Source: Eucommia ulmoides (lineage: Eukaryota; Streptophyta; Magnoliopsida; Garryales; Eucommiaceae). From it: a DNA stretch of 64,000 bases. Positions 1-9,412 of this stretch are shown here, piece after piece; the stretch's first letter is position 1, and every line of letters begins with the position of its first letter. Below the pieces are notes generated by a model. That model was not told the DNA's origin, did not search any database, and saw nothing but the letters and a program-made list of their open reading frames with translations. The stretch spans positions 15,868,410-15,932,409 of the forward strand of contig CM028329.1 in the NCBI GenBank assembly GCA_016647705.1, given 5' to 3'. The position numbers and the translations under genes are program-made.

Positions 1-781
1 TCTGGGAGCGTGTTTGGAGGTGAATTGAGGAGTGTGGATACTCGAGAAAGTGTTTCGCACTTAAAATCATTGAACTAGTGAAGTGGAAGCACGTGGTGTG
101 GAGCCTTATTGTGAAAACTTGAAGAAATCAGGAAAAACTAGCAGGAGGCTCACCGCTGTGGCGGTGAAACCTCTGTTAAAATAAAACGATACCGCTCATT
201 TTAAACTGCCACAACTTCCTGTAAAATCCCAAATCTCTCCATTTTCATCGTCCCAAACCGTTTCCAACCCTTAAATCCATCCTTCCATTTTCAAAATTTG
301 TGATTTCCACCACGAATCATCATCCAAAAATCAATTTCTACCCTATTTTCGAATCCTAGGGTTTAAGGAACAAAAGGTGCGATTTCACCCATTTTTAATC
401 ATTTGGAACAAATGTTTTTCAACAAGTACTTTTGATCCTACATTTTATCTACATGTTGAAATCTTTGGTTGATTTGCATATTCATATCAAGAATGGTTGA
501 ATTTTGATTGTGCCCTAAACCTTTGAACCCCATTTTCGCGATTTTATTTATCACTATGGGATTTTGGTTTACTTTTTGGTGATAAACATGTTTTGTATGG
601 ATTGTTTCATTGTGTGATACAAACTTACATGCTACATTGTTGAAATTTTGTGAAACCGTTGCGATTGGTGTGTGCATATTGAGATTTTTGCGTGTTCTTG
701 ACTGTGTTGATTCGGGAGATTATTTTCCATTGTTCATATATGATTGGGCTGCCGTTTTTGTGATTGTGATTGATAGGAACC

Positions 782-1993
782 ATGACAAAATGTGCCGCAT
801 TAAAGAGACCGAGGGGAGAAGATTCGAGTTCTTGTGCCGGGGGTCTCGCCGTCGATTATGATTTCGCCCGGTTTGTGTTAAAACAGGCCGAGGAGCACTT
901 TAACCACTTCGAACATAAACGAACATGCATTCGGCAACGTGGTTTTGGGTAATTAGAAAGTCTCCTGGCAGAATTTCAGGATGTGATCCGAAGCCGCGGT
1001 TGGGAAGGTTTTTGCAAATCACCACCCCGGGGCGAGGTGGATTTAGTGCGGGAATTCTATGCAAACATTACCGAAATAAATGACAGCCGGACAAGGGTCT
1101 GAACTCGCCCCATCTCATTCAGTCCCGAGCACATCAATGAAGTTTTGGGATTGATGGCCCTGGAACCATCTCACGAACCATATGGGGGTAGAAATCCGAG
1201 CATGGAGACGGTGATCCATGCTATCACTTCAGGCAACATCCAGTGGACTCACACAGGGTCGGGTCTAGCCACTTTCCCGGCTAAATTCCTCAATCTGATG
1301 ACCAAAATTTGGCACCATTTTGTTTGCGGAAGTCTTCTCCCGACATCTCACTTATCAGACATCTCCAAAGAAAGGGCCACGAGGCTTTATTTGATTCAGA
1401 CAGGTAAGCCACTCAATGTCGAGTTCTTGATCTATTCCTTTATTCTTCATGCCATCCAAACAACAAAGGCCGATCTTCCATTTCCATCGCTCTTGACTGA
1501 CTTATTCTGACGGGCCGGTGTATTAATACTTGGGGATAGCCCTTGCCCCCCTATCATTCTGCTTGATGTCTCTATGATAAATCGAATATGGAAAGCCGAA
1601 GCGCAAGGGGCGGGCGATCCAGAAGTTGAAGAAGAGGAAGGGCCCGAAGCTGAAGAGGCAGGGCCAACTGAGGCCCCAATTCCAGAAGAGCCCGGCCGAC
1701 CCTCAATTAATTTAGAGAGGGTCTATAAGGAGCTCTAGGATGTTCGGCTCGACAATCGCGTTCTTCACCAAGGGCAATATAATTCGGATCTTCGAAATGC
1801 CGAGCTCTGGACGTTCCTGGATTAGTATACGCATCAACAAGATCAACTGCAATGGCTCATTAGTGAGTACCTCGGCATCGACATGGGCGCTTATATGCCA
1901 ATACCGCAATTACTGTCATACCTTTTGCAACCTCCACACTTTCCTTTCCACCGAGACGGTGGTGGAGATGACGTCCCTCCAGGTGGACAGTAA
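782..1993 (+). pseudogene. 'Putative plant transposon protein' ORF of element A
   Basis: A single frame runs from ATG 782 to TAA 1991, about 403 codons. It is broken by in-frame stops at 950, 1100, 1508, 1736 and 1823 but by no frameshift. The start is basic (KRPRGE). The middle has the pattern I associate with the 'putative plant transposon protein' family (Pfam Transposase_32, recalled from memory): a VREFYANI segment near 1044, then WHHFVCG, LLPTSHLSD and an ERATRLYLIQTGK stretch at 1310-1410, and LPFPSLLTDL near 1480. An acidic run rich in Glu follows at 1620-1690, then a Gln-rich tail. The family's function is unknown, and it normally rides in plant LTR elements. Several stops fit C-to-T change at CGA or CAG codons, but that is inference. 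Confidence 0.72.
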
Positions 1994-3646
1994 GAGGTGA
2001 GACTTCTATGTCTTATCTCCTAGGTATGTGTTACCCAATATTTTCTCATGAATTCTATATACTGTTATTGGGTTCGCTGCTCAGTCAGTGTAGACATTGC
2101 CTATTTCAAGTTTTGGGGGATGTTCATCTAATTTTGTTTTTGTTAGAAAAGGATGAACAAAATTTTGATGTATTATATTTGGATGTTTTATGTAGGCTTA
2201 GTTATGCTTTTTAAAAGCTTAGATGTATATTATAGATTTTAACATATAGTTAAGTTTTATTTTAAATTTTTGTGATTATGCATGTGAAATGTTCAGTTTA
2301 GTGTATGTATATTAATATTTAGATTTAATGTAGAGATGTTTATATATAAAGCATTTGCGTGTTGAGTTGTTAAGGTCGTCCGGGAAATTTTCCAATGATG
2401 AAAATTATCCCCTAATTGTATATCGAGGTCGGGGGTGATGCCATCCATGTGTGTTTTGTGTGCTTGGCATGTCGATTAGGTAAAAATTATTTTGATCCTA
2501 AATCGCACAATAGCGAAGACTCACTGTATAATTATTTGAACGATTTGACGTCGATTATTCAGTAATAAGTTCATGACAAATATGAGGAATCTAGAACTTG
2601 ACTGGGGGAAACTTGAGGTGAAATCCTAGGTGAGGTAGTTTAGGAGGCATGATTTAGGCCTTCATTTTTATAGCTTGAAGCTTTGAAGCTAACCTTGAAA
2701 ATTTTATCCCTCTTTACCCTATCGAAGCCGATAACCTATTCAATTATGAACATGTATAAATTCCCTATCCATTTAAAAAATTTCCAAACCTTTGTCTCTA
2801 AGACAAATGCACGAATTGAGTGAAATCAAGTTAGCATTATTTTATGCTACTTGAAGTAAGTGGTCGGGTTTCAGACGAATTTGTATTGGTTTGGTATTAG
2901 AGTATTCACTTGTCATTCTTTGAGTTCTATTTACACACTCCTAAAATTGTACAAAATCGAATAAGTTTGGGGGTGTGTTATATGGTAAAACAAACAAACA
3001 AACAAACAAACTATGTGAATATAGTTTTTACTTTCGTTTTTTTGACAAGTGGATACAAAGTTCTTAAAGTCTTGTTTAGGGTTGTGTTTTAAATATTTGG
3101 GGTTATGAGAGAGATAGAGACAAGTGTTTGTGCCTCGGGTATCGTTTAATTATTGTAATTATAACGATTACCTATTTTCTATTCTTGAGATACCCTTGGC
3201 CATTCTCCAATGCCTATCCAAGCCCTATTGATCTTTGAATTTTAGAACCTACATTAGTGGATAGTCGAGCCTAGTCAAGCATATGGTTTTCCTAATCCTT
3301 AAACGGTTTAAGTCATGAGCTTAGTTATTAAATAATCCAATCCGGTGTTTGGATAGATATATATTTGGGTTCTCACACACACATTTTAAATGGATCTAGA
3401 ATGGTTTTTATTGATATTGAGTGTTGAAATTCTAGAACACCACGTGGTGTGTGTTATTTCCTGAACTTGATCTGATTGAGGGCTGTTGAGGGAGGAATAA
3501 CTTGGTTTCTTCGATTGAACTTGTAACTCGCATGCGTTTACTTCTTATTTTTTAAACTTTATTCATTTTTAGTAGTTAGTTAGTTAATTAGTATAGTTAG
3601 TTTATTTTAGTGTTAGGATGTTTTGTTCGAGGACTAGCAAAATTCT
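1994..3646 (+). other. Non-coding 3' internal region of element A
   Basis: No coding frame of note. The stretch is AT-rich, with a short (CAAA)n run at about 2990-3012 and the conserved TCGAGGACTAGCAAAA box at 3627-3642 just before the polypurine tract. Long non-coding tails of this kind are usual between the last ORF and the 3' LTR in Athila/Tat-type elements. Confidence 0.6.
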
Positions 3647-3657
3647 AAGTTTGGGGG
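3647..3657 (+). promoter_or_regulatory. Polypurine tract of element A
   Basis: AAGTTTGGGGG lies four bases before the TG that starts the LTR. It is the expected plus-strand primer site for reverse transcription. Confidence 0.75.
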
Positions 3658-3661
3658 TATT

Positions 3662-5034
3662 TGATAGGTTGAAAATACCTATCTACTTCTAAGCCGAATT
3701 TGGTAGTTTTCGAGTGTTTTAGTAATATTTTATTGCATTTTATTTTTATTTTTATGTAAATCTGGTGTATAGACGTAATCAATGGATAAACAAGCGAAGT
3801 GATGGAAAAACAGTGAGAGAAATAAGGTTTCAGGACAACAAAGCGACCGCTGAGACGGTGGAGATGCAGGGAGAATTGTGCAGAAGTCACCGTTGAGGTG
3901 ATAAAAGTTAAGTGAGCTATGCCAGTCTCACTATCGAGGTGGTGAAAGTATAGAGAGTTTAGGTTTTGGTTCACCACCGCAGCGGTGAAGTTAATCAACT
4001 TAACTCACTACTGCAGCGGTAAACCACCACCGCAATGGTCTCTCTATACAGAAAATATATATTTTCTAGATATTTTGAAGCCTTTTATTTAAACTCTTGG
4101 TTTCCCCATTTGTCAAGAATGGTTCCACACTTGATAGACTTGATCTTAAGCATATTTTGAGAACTCAAAGAGAAGATTCAACATTTGGAGAAGATGAATC
4201 ATTTCAGGACCGATCTTTGGCGACAGTGGACCACTCCACTTTAAGATTTGATCGTTCTTCCTTTCTTTCTATTTTTGTAACTTAACTTTTCATATCAAAT
4301 GATGATGAATCCTTCTTATTTTAATATTTGTGTGGTTAAGATCATGGTAGGCTAGATAAATATTATCTAGGGATTGATGTAACTCATGTAAATACATGTT
4401 TGAGTGAATATATGTTACTTTAACGATTATTTGTCTAAATATGATTGTGTTTATCATTTTATTACAATTTAATATGCTTGTTAAGGTATTAGGGTTGGTT
4501 TTGAGAATACTGGGTTTGACACTCGGGAGAGGTAACCCCGGATTCAGACTAGGGTAAAACACATCACGATAATCTAACGACCCAGGAGGGCGTTAGTAAG
4601 TGTACAATCCATGAGGTTGGGTTAAGACTCATGTGACTATGTGTTATATAAAATGCTAGAGGGGGACTTCGGCGTTAACGCGAAGTCACATAATCGCTCA
4701 TTTTACACCCGGGAGAGGTAATGAGCGAGTTTGAGATACCTAGATTATCGGATAGAATAAACACCATTATTATTAATTAAACAAAGTCAAATATGTATTA
4801 AGTGAATGAAATCAATCCCTAGGTAATCCATTTAATTAGAGTTAACCTAATAGTTGTTAGCTTAACTTAGTTTTTAAATATTCAAACTCAAATATTTCTT
4901 GAACTGTCGAGATAATATAAGACTATGCAAATCACGATATTCAATCAATCAAACACGTTTCCCATAGGACGATATTCGATCAAAAGATGCACTATATTAA
5001 AACTTGATCTTGTGTACTTGTGAGTATATTAAGA
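3662..5034 (+). repeat. 3' LTR of element A, 3' truncated
   Basis: It begins TGATAGG directly after the polypurine tract. The 5' part holds a cluster of imperfect CACCGC/GCGGTG palindromes. The later part has two CGGGAGAGGTAA direct repeats (near 4523 and 4709), the near-palindrome at 4665-4687 centred on GCGTTAACGC, and a CGCTCATT/AATGAGCG inverted repeat at 4694-4729. Near 4960-5030 it reads like the usual LTR end of this group (a 'cttgtgagtata' stretch), but no terminal CA or primer site follows; copia LTR sequence takes over near 5035. Confidence 0.7.
3840..4045. repeat. Cluster of short CACCGC..GCGGTG palindromes
   Basis: At least six variants of a self-complementary motif, for example CCACCGCAGCGGTG near 3971 and ACTGCAGCGGT near 4011, lie within 200 bases. 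One more (CACCGCTGTGGCGGTG) lies at 151-166 near the left edge of the window. Confidence 0.7.
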
Positions 5035-6928
5035 CATGAAAAGTAGTCGTGTCCAACAGTCGATTGGTCGGTCGACAGATGCTTAAAAAGAGAAGTTTCT
5101 AGATCGTTCGGTCTACAGGTAATTCGACCTATGGCCAAAAGAGGAAGTCTCTGAATCTTTTGGTTGACAGGCAAGTCGACCTGTAAAACTTGTTGAATCG
5201 TCCGGTCGACTGGTGACGGATGGGCGATCGACCGGTAGGTGAAGAGATTCTGGCTTGGGCTATGTCCTGAATCCGGAGGTTAACAGATGGGCCTTGGTCG
5301 ATCAATAGATGAATTTGTTTCAAGATTTATGGAATTTCAGATTTGATTCAAACTGTAGCCGTTACTAGCCGTTTATGGTTAAGATATGCGAGATGTCTTA
5401 GAGATCTGATATATTTTGATCTATTTAATTAATATTTAAATATCCCTATAGATATGGTTCAAGTATTTTTGATATTTCTCAATTTCGTAGATGTAGTTCT
5501 TTCTATCTTATCTAATTGAGTTTGAGTAAAAGTTTGAGGGACTTAAATGAATATTTTAAAAGATATTATTGAGTGAATTATACCAGGATTAAGTCATAAT
5601 GATATATGTGGTTTATAAGTGCTTTTTAGATACTTATTATTTGAAGACTAGCCGTTGGAAGGCTTATTCTAATTCCTTATATATAGACCTGCAGATTTCA
5701 TATAACAAGAGGACAATACACACAATATCAAGAACTATTAAGTTCCTAAGATTTTCTAAGATTCATTATTATGATATTATTTTGAGAGATCGATTAAGCG
5801 CTATTTGAGTTAGCGTCACCGATCTAAGTTGTCTTGCGATACTATGTGCAATCTATTTGGTGTTTTCCTGGTAAGATCATTTCAGGCTCATTCTTTAATT
5901 GATTATTTTATTATTATTATTTGCTTGGTGAATTGATCTTTTTGAGAAATATTTTTTGAACTTTAAAAGCATAAAAATCTTTCAAAAATGATTTGTGTGT
6001 TAATCTGATTAGGTGCTTAATTGTGCTACCCGCATTATTTATTATAATAAGATTTTATTTTCTCACTTTATTTCTATCATTAGTATTGGGACATTAATAG
6101 AGTATTAATTAATCTGGGGTGGTAGAAATTCTGAGTGGGAAAAAGTTTATCCATTCTGTAATTGGTGAGTTGTGTGCGGATTAGATATTATTGGGAATAT
6201 CTAATCAGGGGTAGCTTTGGATTTTGATCACTTCCTGTAAAGAGATTGAGGTATGATCTTTGCCTAGAGTAGAAAAATGTTAGGTTACTCTTTCCCTTGA
6301 AAAGAGCTTATGTGTGATTCTTCCTGATCATGATTAATTGTGAATGAATTGTAAAAGTTCCATCCTTACTTAAGAAAATAATACTTGGAGTGATTGTGAG
6401 GTTTAATTCTTGAGCCTAAGATATAAAAAGAATTAGGTTGTGATTCTCCCTATAATAGAATTAGGTTAGTCTTGAGCCTGAAGAAAGAAAAAGGTTATTC
6501 TTGAGCCAGGGATAAAGAAAAGGTTATTCTTGAGCTTGGGAAAAAGAAAAGGTTGTTTATGAGAAAATGAATTTGTAAAGGCTGATTCTGAGCCTGCGAA
6601 AATAATTATTTTTGTAAGGGTTTGGTTCTAACCTATTTAAAGGAATCTTAGTGATTAGTGGGTGCGAATCTCCGCGGAGCTCGGAGGACTAGATTAACCA
6701 AGAATAGCTTGGTGAACAAGGATTAATCATAGTGTTTTATTTTATTTTTTTATATTGTTTATATTTTGTTGTTTGGGTGTACACCTAGTTGATAACACAT
6801 ATCCGCTGTTATAAAGATAATAATTAATTTTAGGATAAAGTTAATTATTTGATTTTTGAAGTGTTATATTACGATAATTTTTAATACTACCCAATTCACC
6901 CCCTCTTGGGTAGCTCACTAGGCCAACA
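5035..6928 (+). repeat. 5' LTR of element B (5' truncated)
   Basis: It aligns by eye with 9840-11721, so roughly the first 430 bases of the LTR are missing. It ends GGCCAACA just before the primer site. The upstream half carries many GTCGAC-type motifs (5066-5310). A TATATATA box is at 5678. The downstream half repeats a ~30-base unit of the type 'ggttattcttgagc' (6400-6600), and an ACCCAA..TTGGGT hairpin lies near the end. Confidence 0.85.
5678..5685 (+). promoter_or_regulatory. TATA box of element B 5' LTR
   Basis: TATATATA followed by GACCTGC. The same box and following bases occur at 10488 and again in the LTR at 61256-63737 (near 62405), so it is conserved across copies. Confidence 0.6.
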
Positions 6929-6930
6929 AT

Positions 6931-6943
6931 TGGTATCAGAGCC
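6931..6943 (+). promoter_or_regulatory. Primer binding site (initiator Met tRNA) of element B
   Basis: TGGTATCAGAGCC starts two bases after the LTR end. This is the standard primer site of plant copia elements, complementary to the 3' end of initiator tRNA-Met. Confidence 0.92.
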
Positions 6944-7063
6944 TGGTTTTAGCTCGATTAGGCTTAACATCCTAGCTAAACCGATCACGTGTATATACCA
7001 TAGATGATGTGTTTTGTGTATCCTCTCTTGATGGTGATAGATCCTTATATGATAATGTGATGT

Positions 7064-7783
7064 ATGATTCATGTGATTTTAGTGGTAGTGATGGAGATGA
7101 TGATAATGAAAATGTCCATATTGTTATGGAAAAATTACTTACGTTTTGCTAAAAAGAGCTTGAGTTTAAAGAGAAAAATTGATTTTTTTGAAAATGGTAA
7201 AAAAAGTGTCCAAAAATCTAAATTGCATTTGGATGATTATTGTGGTACAAAAGAATTTTTGAATGTCATTTTTGAAATTAATAATTTGCTCTCTAAAGTA
7301 GATTCTCTTGAAAATGAAAACATAGTTTTAAAAAATAATTTTGATATGATTTCCAAGCAAAGGTCAGATCTTGTTTCTAAAATTGATTTACTTAAGAAAT
7401 TTTTTGAAAAATCAAAATCCAACCCTAAGACTGTTTCAAGAGATTATGAGAATGATTTTTCTAGGTAAAGTGGATATGCTTCATCGTTTCATCCTTCATC
7501 ACTAGCCAGTGATAGTTTTGTTGGTATTGTTAGGAATGATTTTTGTTTTACATCTCGTGTTTTCTATGATAAATTGGATTTGAGATTTTATTATTGTAAT
7601 AGGGTTGAGTATTTTAAAGTATTATGTCCATTCAGGTTCCCTAAGTTTATGTCTAATGAAGACGGATCCAAATTGAAATGGTTACCAAGGAAATTTGTTG
7701 AAATGTCTTGGGCAGAGTTACATAATGTCAGAAGTGGAGCCGAAGGAACAAACGAAGAGGTTATATCAAAACCAAGACAATAA
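7064..7783 (+). pseudogene. Gag-like remnant of element B
   Basis: One frame spans 7064-7783 with an in-frame TAG at 7466. The first part (about 7130-7440) is a Lys/Glu/Leu-rich, probably coiled-coil segment with heptad-like spacing (LLSKVDSLENEN, SKIDLLKKFFEKSKS). After the stop it continues with a Ser-rich stretch, then FYYCNRVEYFKVLCPF, which looks like a worn CCHC zinc knuckle (C-x-n-C kept, His replaced by Tyr-Phe). It ends with KLKWLPR, close to the lysine-tryptophan motif often seen just before the protease in SIRE-type copia gag-pol. No protease follows. It is probably the C-terminal part of Gag left after loss of pol; the gag call is inference from position and motif. Confidence 0.55.
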
Positions 7784-8144
7784 GTCATCAATGATCCACA
7801 AACGATGCATACAAAGTGAAAAGATGCTAAAAACAAGAGGTGAAGTTGTAAAGAAGCGACAAGAGACATGTGCAAAGAGAAAAGATATGCCAAAGACAAG
7901 ATTAAATATCACCAGGAAGCCGCAAGTGACACGAGCAAATGGAGGTATCAATGAATTAAATGGCAAAAATCAAAGGTTGAGAGGATACGGACATGCAAAG
8001 AAGAATTGTGCACCCAAATCAATCATCGATATAAATGAGGTAAAGGGCAAAGTTGTCTCAAAAGATAGAAAAGGTACTCTTAACCCTCCGCATTTTAAAT
8101 TCATTAAATTTGTTAAAGAGAGAGGTGCCCAACTTGCCAAATAG
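7695..8144 (+). CDS. Hypothetical Lys/Arg-rich ORF in element B
   Basis: A 149-codon open frame overlaps the end of the gag-like remnant in another frame. Composition is very basic (many Lys, Arg, Gln), with no domain I recognise. A short GYGHAKKNC stretch near residue 98 recalls half a zinc knuckle. It lies where pol would normally start. It could be a rearranged or foreign insert, or a frame that is open by chance in purine-rich DNA. I cannot tell whether it is translated. Confidence 0.25.
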   Translation: MLKCLGQSYIMSEVEPKEQTKRLYQNQDNKSSMIHKRCIQSEKMLKTRGEVVKKRQETCAKRKDMPKTRLNITRKPQVTRANGGINELNGKNQRLRGYGHAKKNCAPKSIIDINEVKGKVVSKDRKGTLNPPHFKFIKFVKERGAQLAK

Positions 8145-9396
8145 GTAAGTTGGTGATGGTTTCTAAGACCTATTTTCAATGATGTGTTTATTTGTTGTCT
8201 TAGAAACATTATATGGTGATTCTGAGAATCACATTTAGTTAAGGGGTATTAACATGTCTTTATATGCTTATATCAAATAGTGATCATGTGTTTATTTTAA
8301 AGCATGTTATGTGATTTAAAAGATTAATCGAGTGTTTGTGATCTCACTAAATAGTGCTAATTATTTGTTGCATATGCATTTTAGTAAGATTATTTGTATA
8401 ATGTGTTGTCATTCATGCTATTTACTTTTATACAAATGAGTTGAATTAAACTGATTTTTTTATGCATCTTGACTTATTAAAATGCATGATATTTTATATT
8501 GAGGTGAATTAAAATAAAAGAATGATTTGGTTGATGCATATTGTATTAAGTCTATTTTTGATTTTATATATATGTGATCATTTGAATATTCATAGCACAT
8601 TAATCTGTGCTTAATGTTTTAAGTTGATACTTTGTGCACATGAATATATTTATGGATATTAAGTATCTTGCTATATGAGTGACAATATGTTCTTCTCATA
8701 CGTCTCATATCTATTGATTTTTAAATGATTATGACTATGAAAGGATCCATAATGATATGAGATAACATCGTTATTCTTGAGATATGCTTCCTGTCCTAGT
8801 GAATTAACGATTACATGTTTCTAGATTCTATCTATAAGGAAGATATTATTTGGTATAATGAGTAAGGCATGTAGACTTAACTGAAACTAAATAATTACAT
8901 GCTATATTGTTAAATTTTTTTGATTGCCTCAGGTTTATTCTCCTAAGAATGAATTTGATTGTTTAAAATTATATATGGGGAGAAGTGTTCATAAGAGGGG
9001 CAATATTATGTTATGCTTAAATTGAAAAAGACGATATTGAAGATTTTGATAGTTTCTATTACTTTGTTGATATACTTACTAAATTTCTAGCGAAAAATTA
9101 AAGTTCATGACATTTGCCTAGAGTAGTGATATTTTTGGTTCCCCTCCCCATTTTTTTTTAGATGACAAAGGGGGAGAATTTGTTGATATTTTATTGAATT
9201 TCTTGAGGTGGAGCTTGAATTATTTTGATAAATATCTTAAGGGGAAGTTTATTATATTTTGAAATTTGTGCTTTGTTGAATATCTTATGATTATCTTAAT
9301 TACTATGCTTTAATGAGTTATAAAATCCGTCCTCGGATTCAGGAGGAGTGTGGTTACATATTGTTTTGAAGAAAACATCAAAGTTAATTATCATCA
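8145..9396 (+). other. Non-coding 3' interior of element B
   Basis: AT-rich, with no reading frame of note. Contains the GATGACAAAGGGGGAGAA box at 9161, typical just upstream of the polypurine tract and 3' LTR in SIRE-type copia elements. Confidence 0.6.
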
Positions 9397-9412
9397 TAAA
9401 AAAAAAGGAAAT
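9397..9412 (+). promoter_or_regulatory. Polypurine tract of element B
   Basis: An A-run followed by GGAAAT lies immediately before the LTR start TGTTGATC at 9413. Confidence 0.7.

Larger units (their letters stand above)
1..5034 (+). mobile_element. Non-autonomous Ty3-like LTR retrotransposon A (5' end outside window)
   Basis: The stretch holds one degenerate ORF at 782-1993, a 1.6 kb non-coding tail, a polypurine tract at 3647-3657 and the start of a 3' LTR at 3662. No gag, protease, reverse transcriptase or integrase motifs are visible between the left edge and the LTR, so the element would depend on enzymes from another element. The tail carries the TCGAGGACTAGCAAAA box next to the polypurine tract, which also occurs in the two Athila-like elements at 40004 and 63845. 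That ties element A to the Athila/Tat side of Ty3 elements. The 3' LTR is cut off near 5034, where the copia LTR sequence begins. The lineage is inferred; the LTR and tract are seen directly. Confidence 0.7.

Noticed and set aside
6931..6943. Possible tRNA gene fragment
   Set aside because: It is the primer site complementary to a tRNA end; there is no cloverleaf around it.
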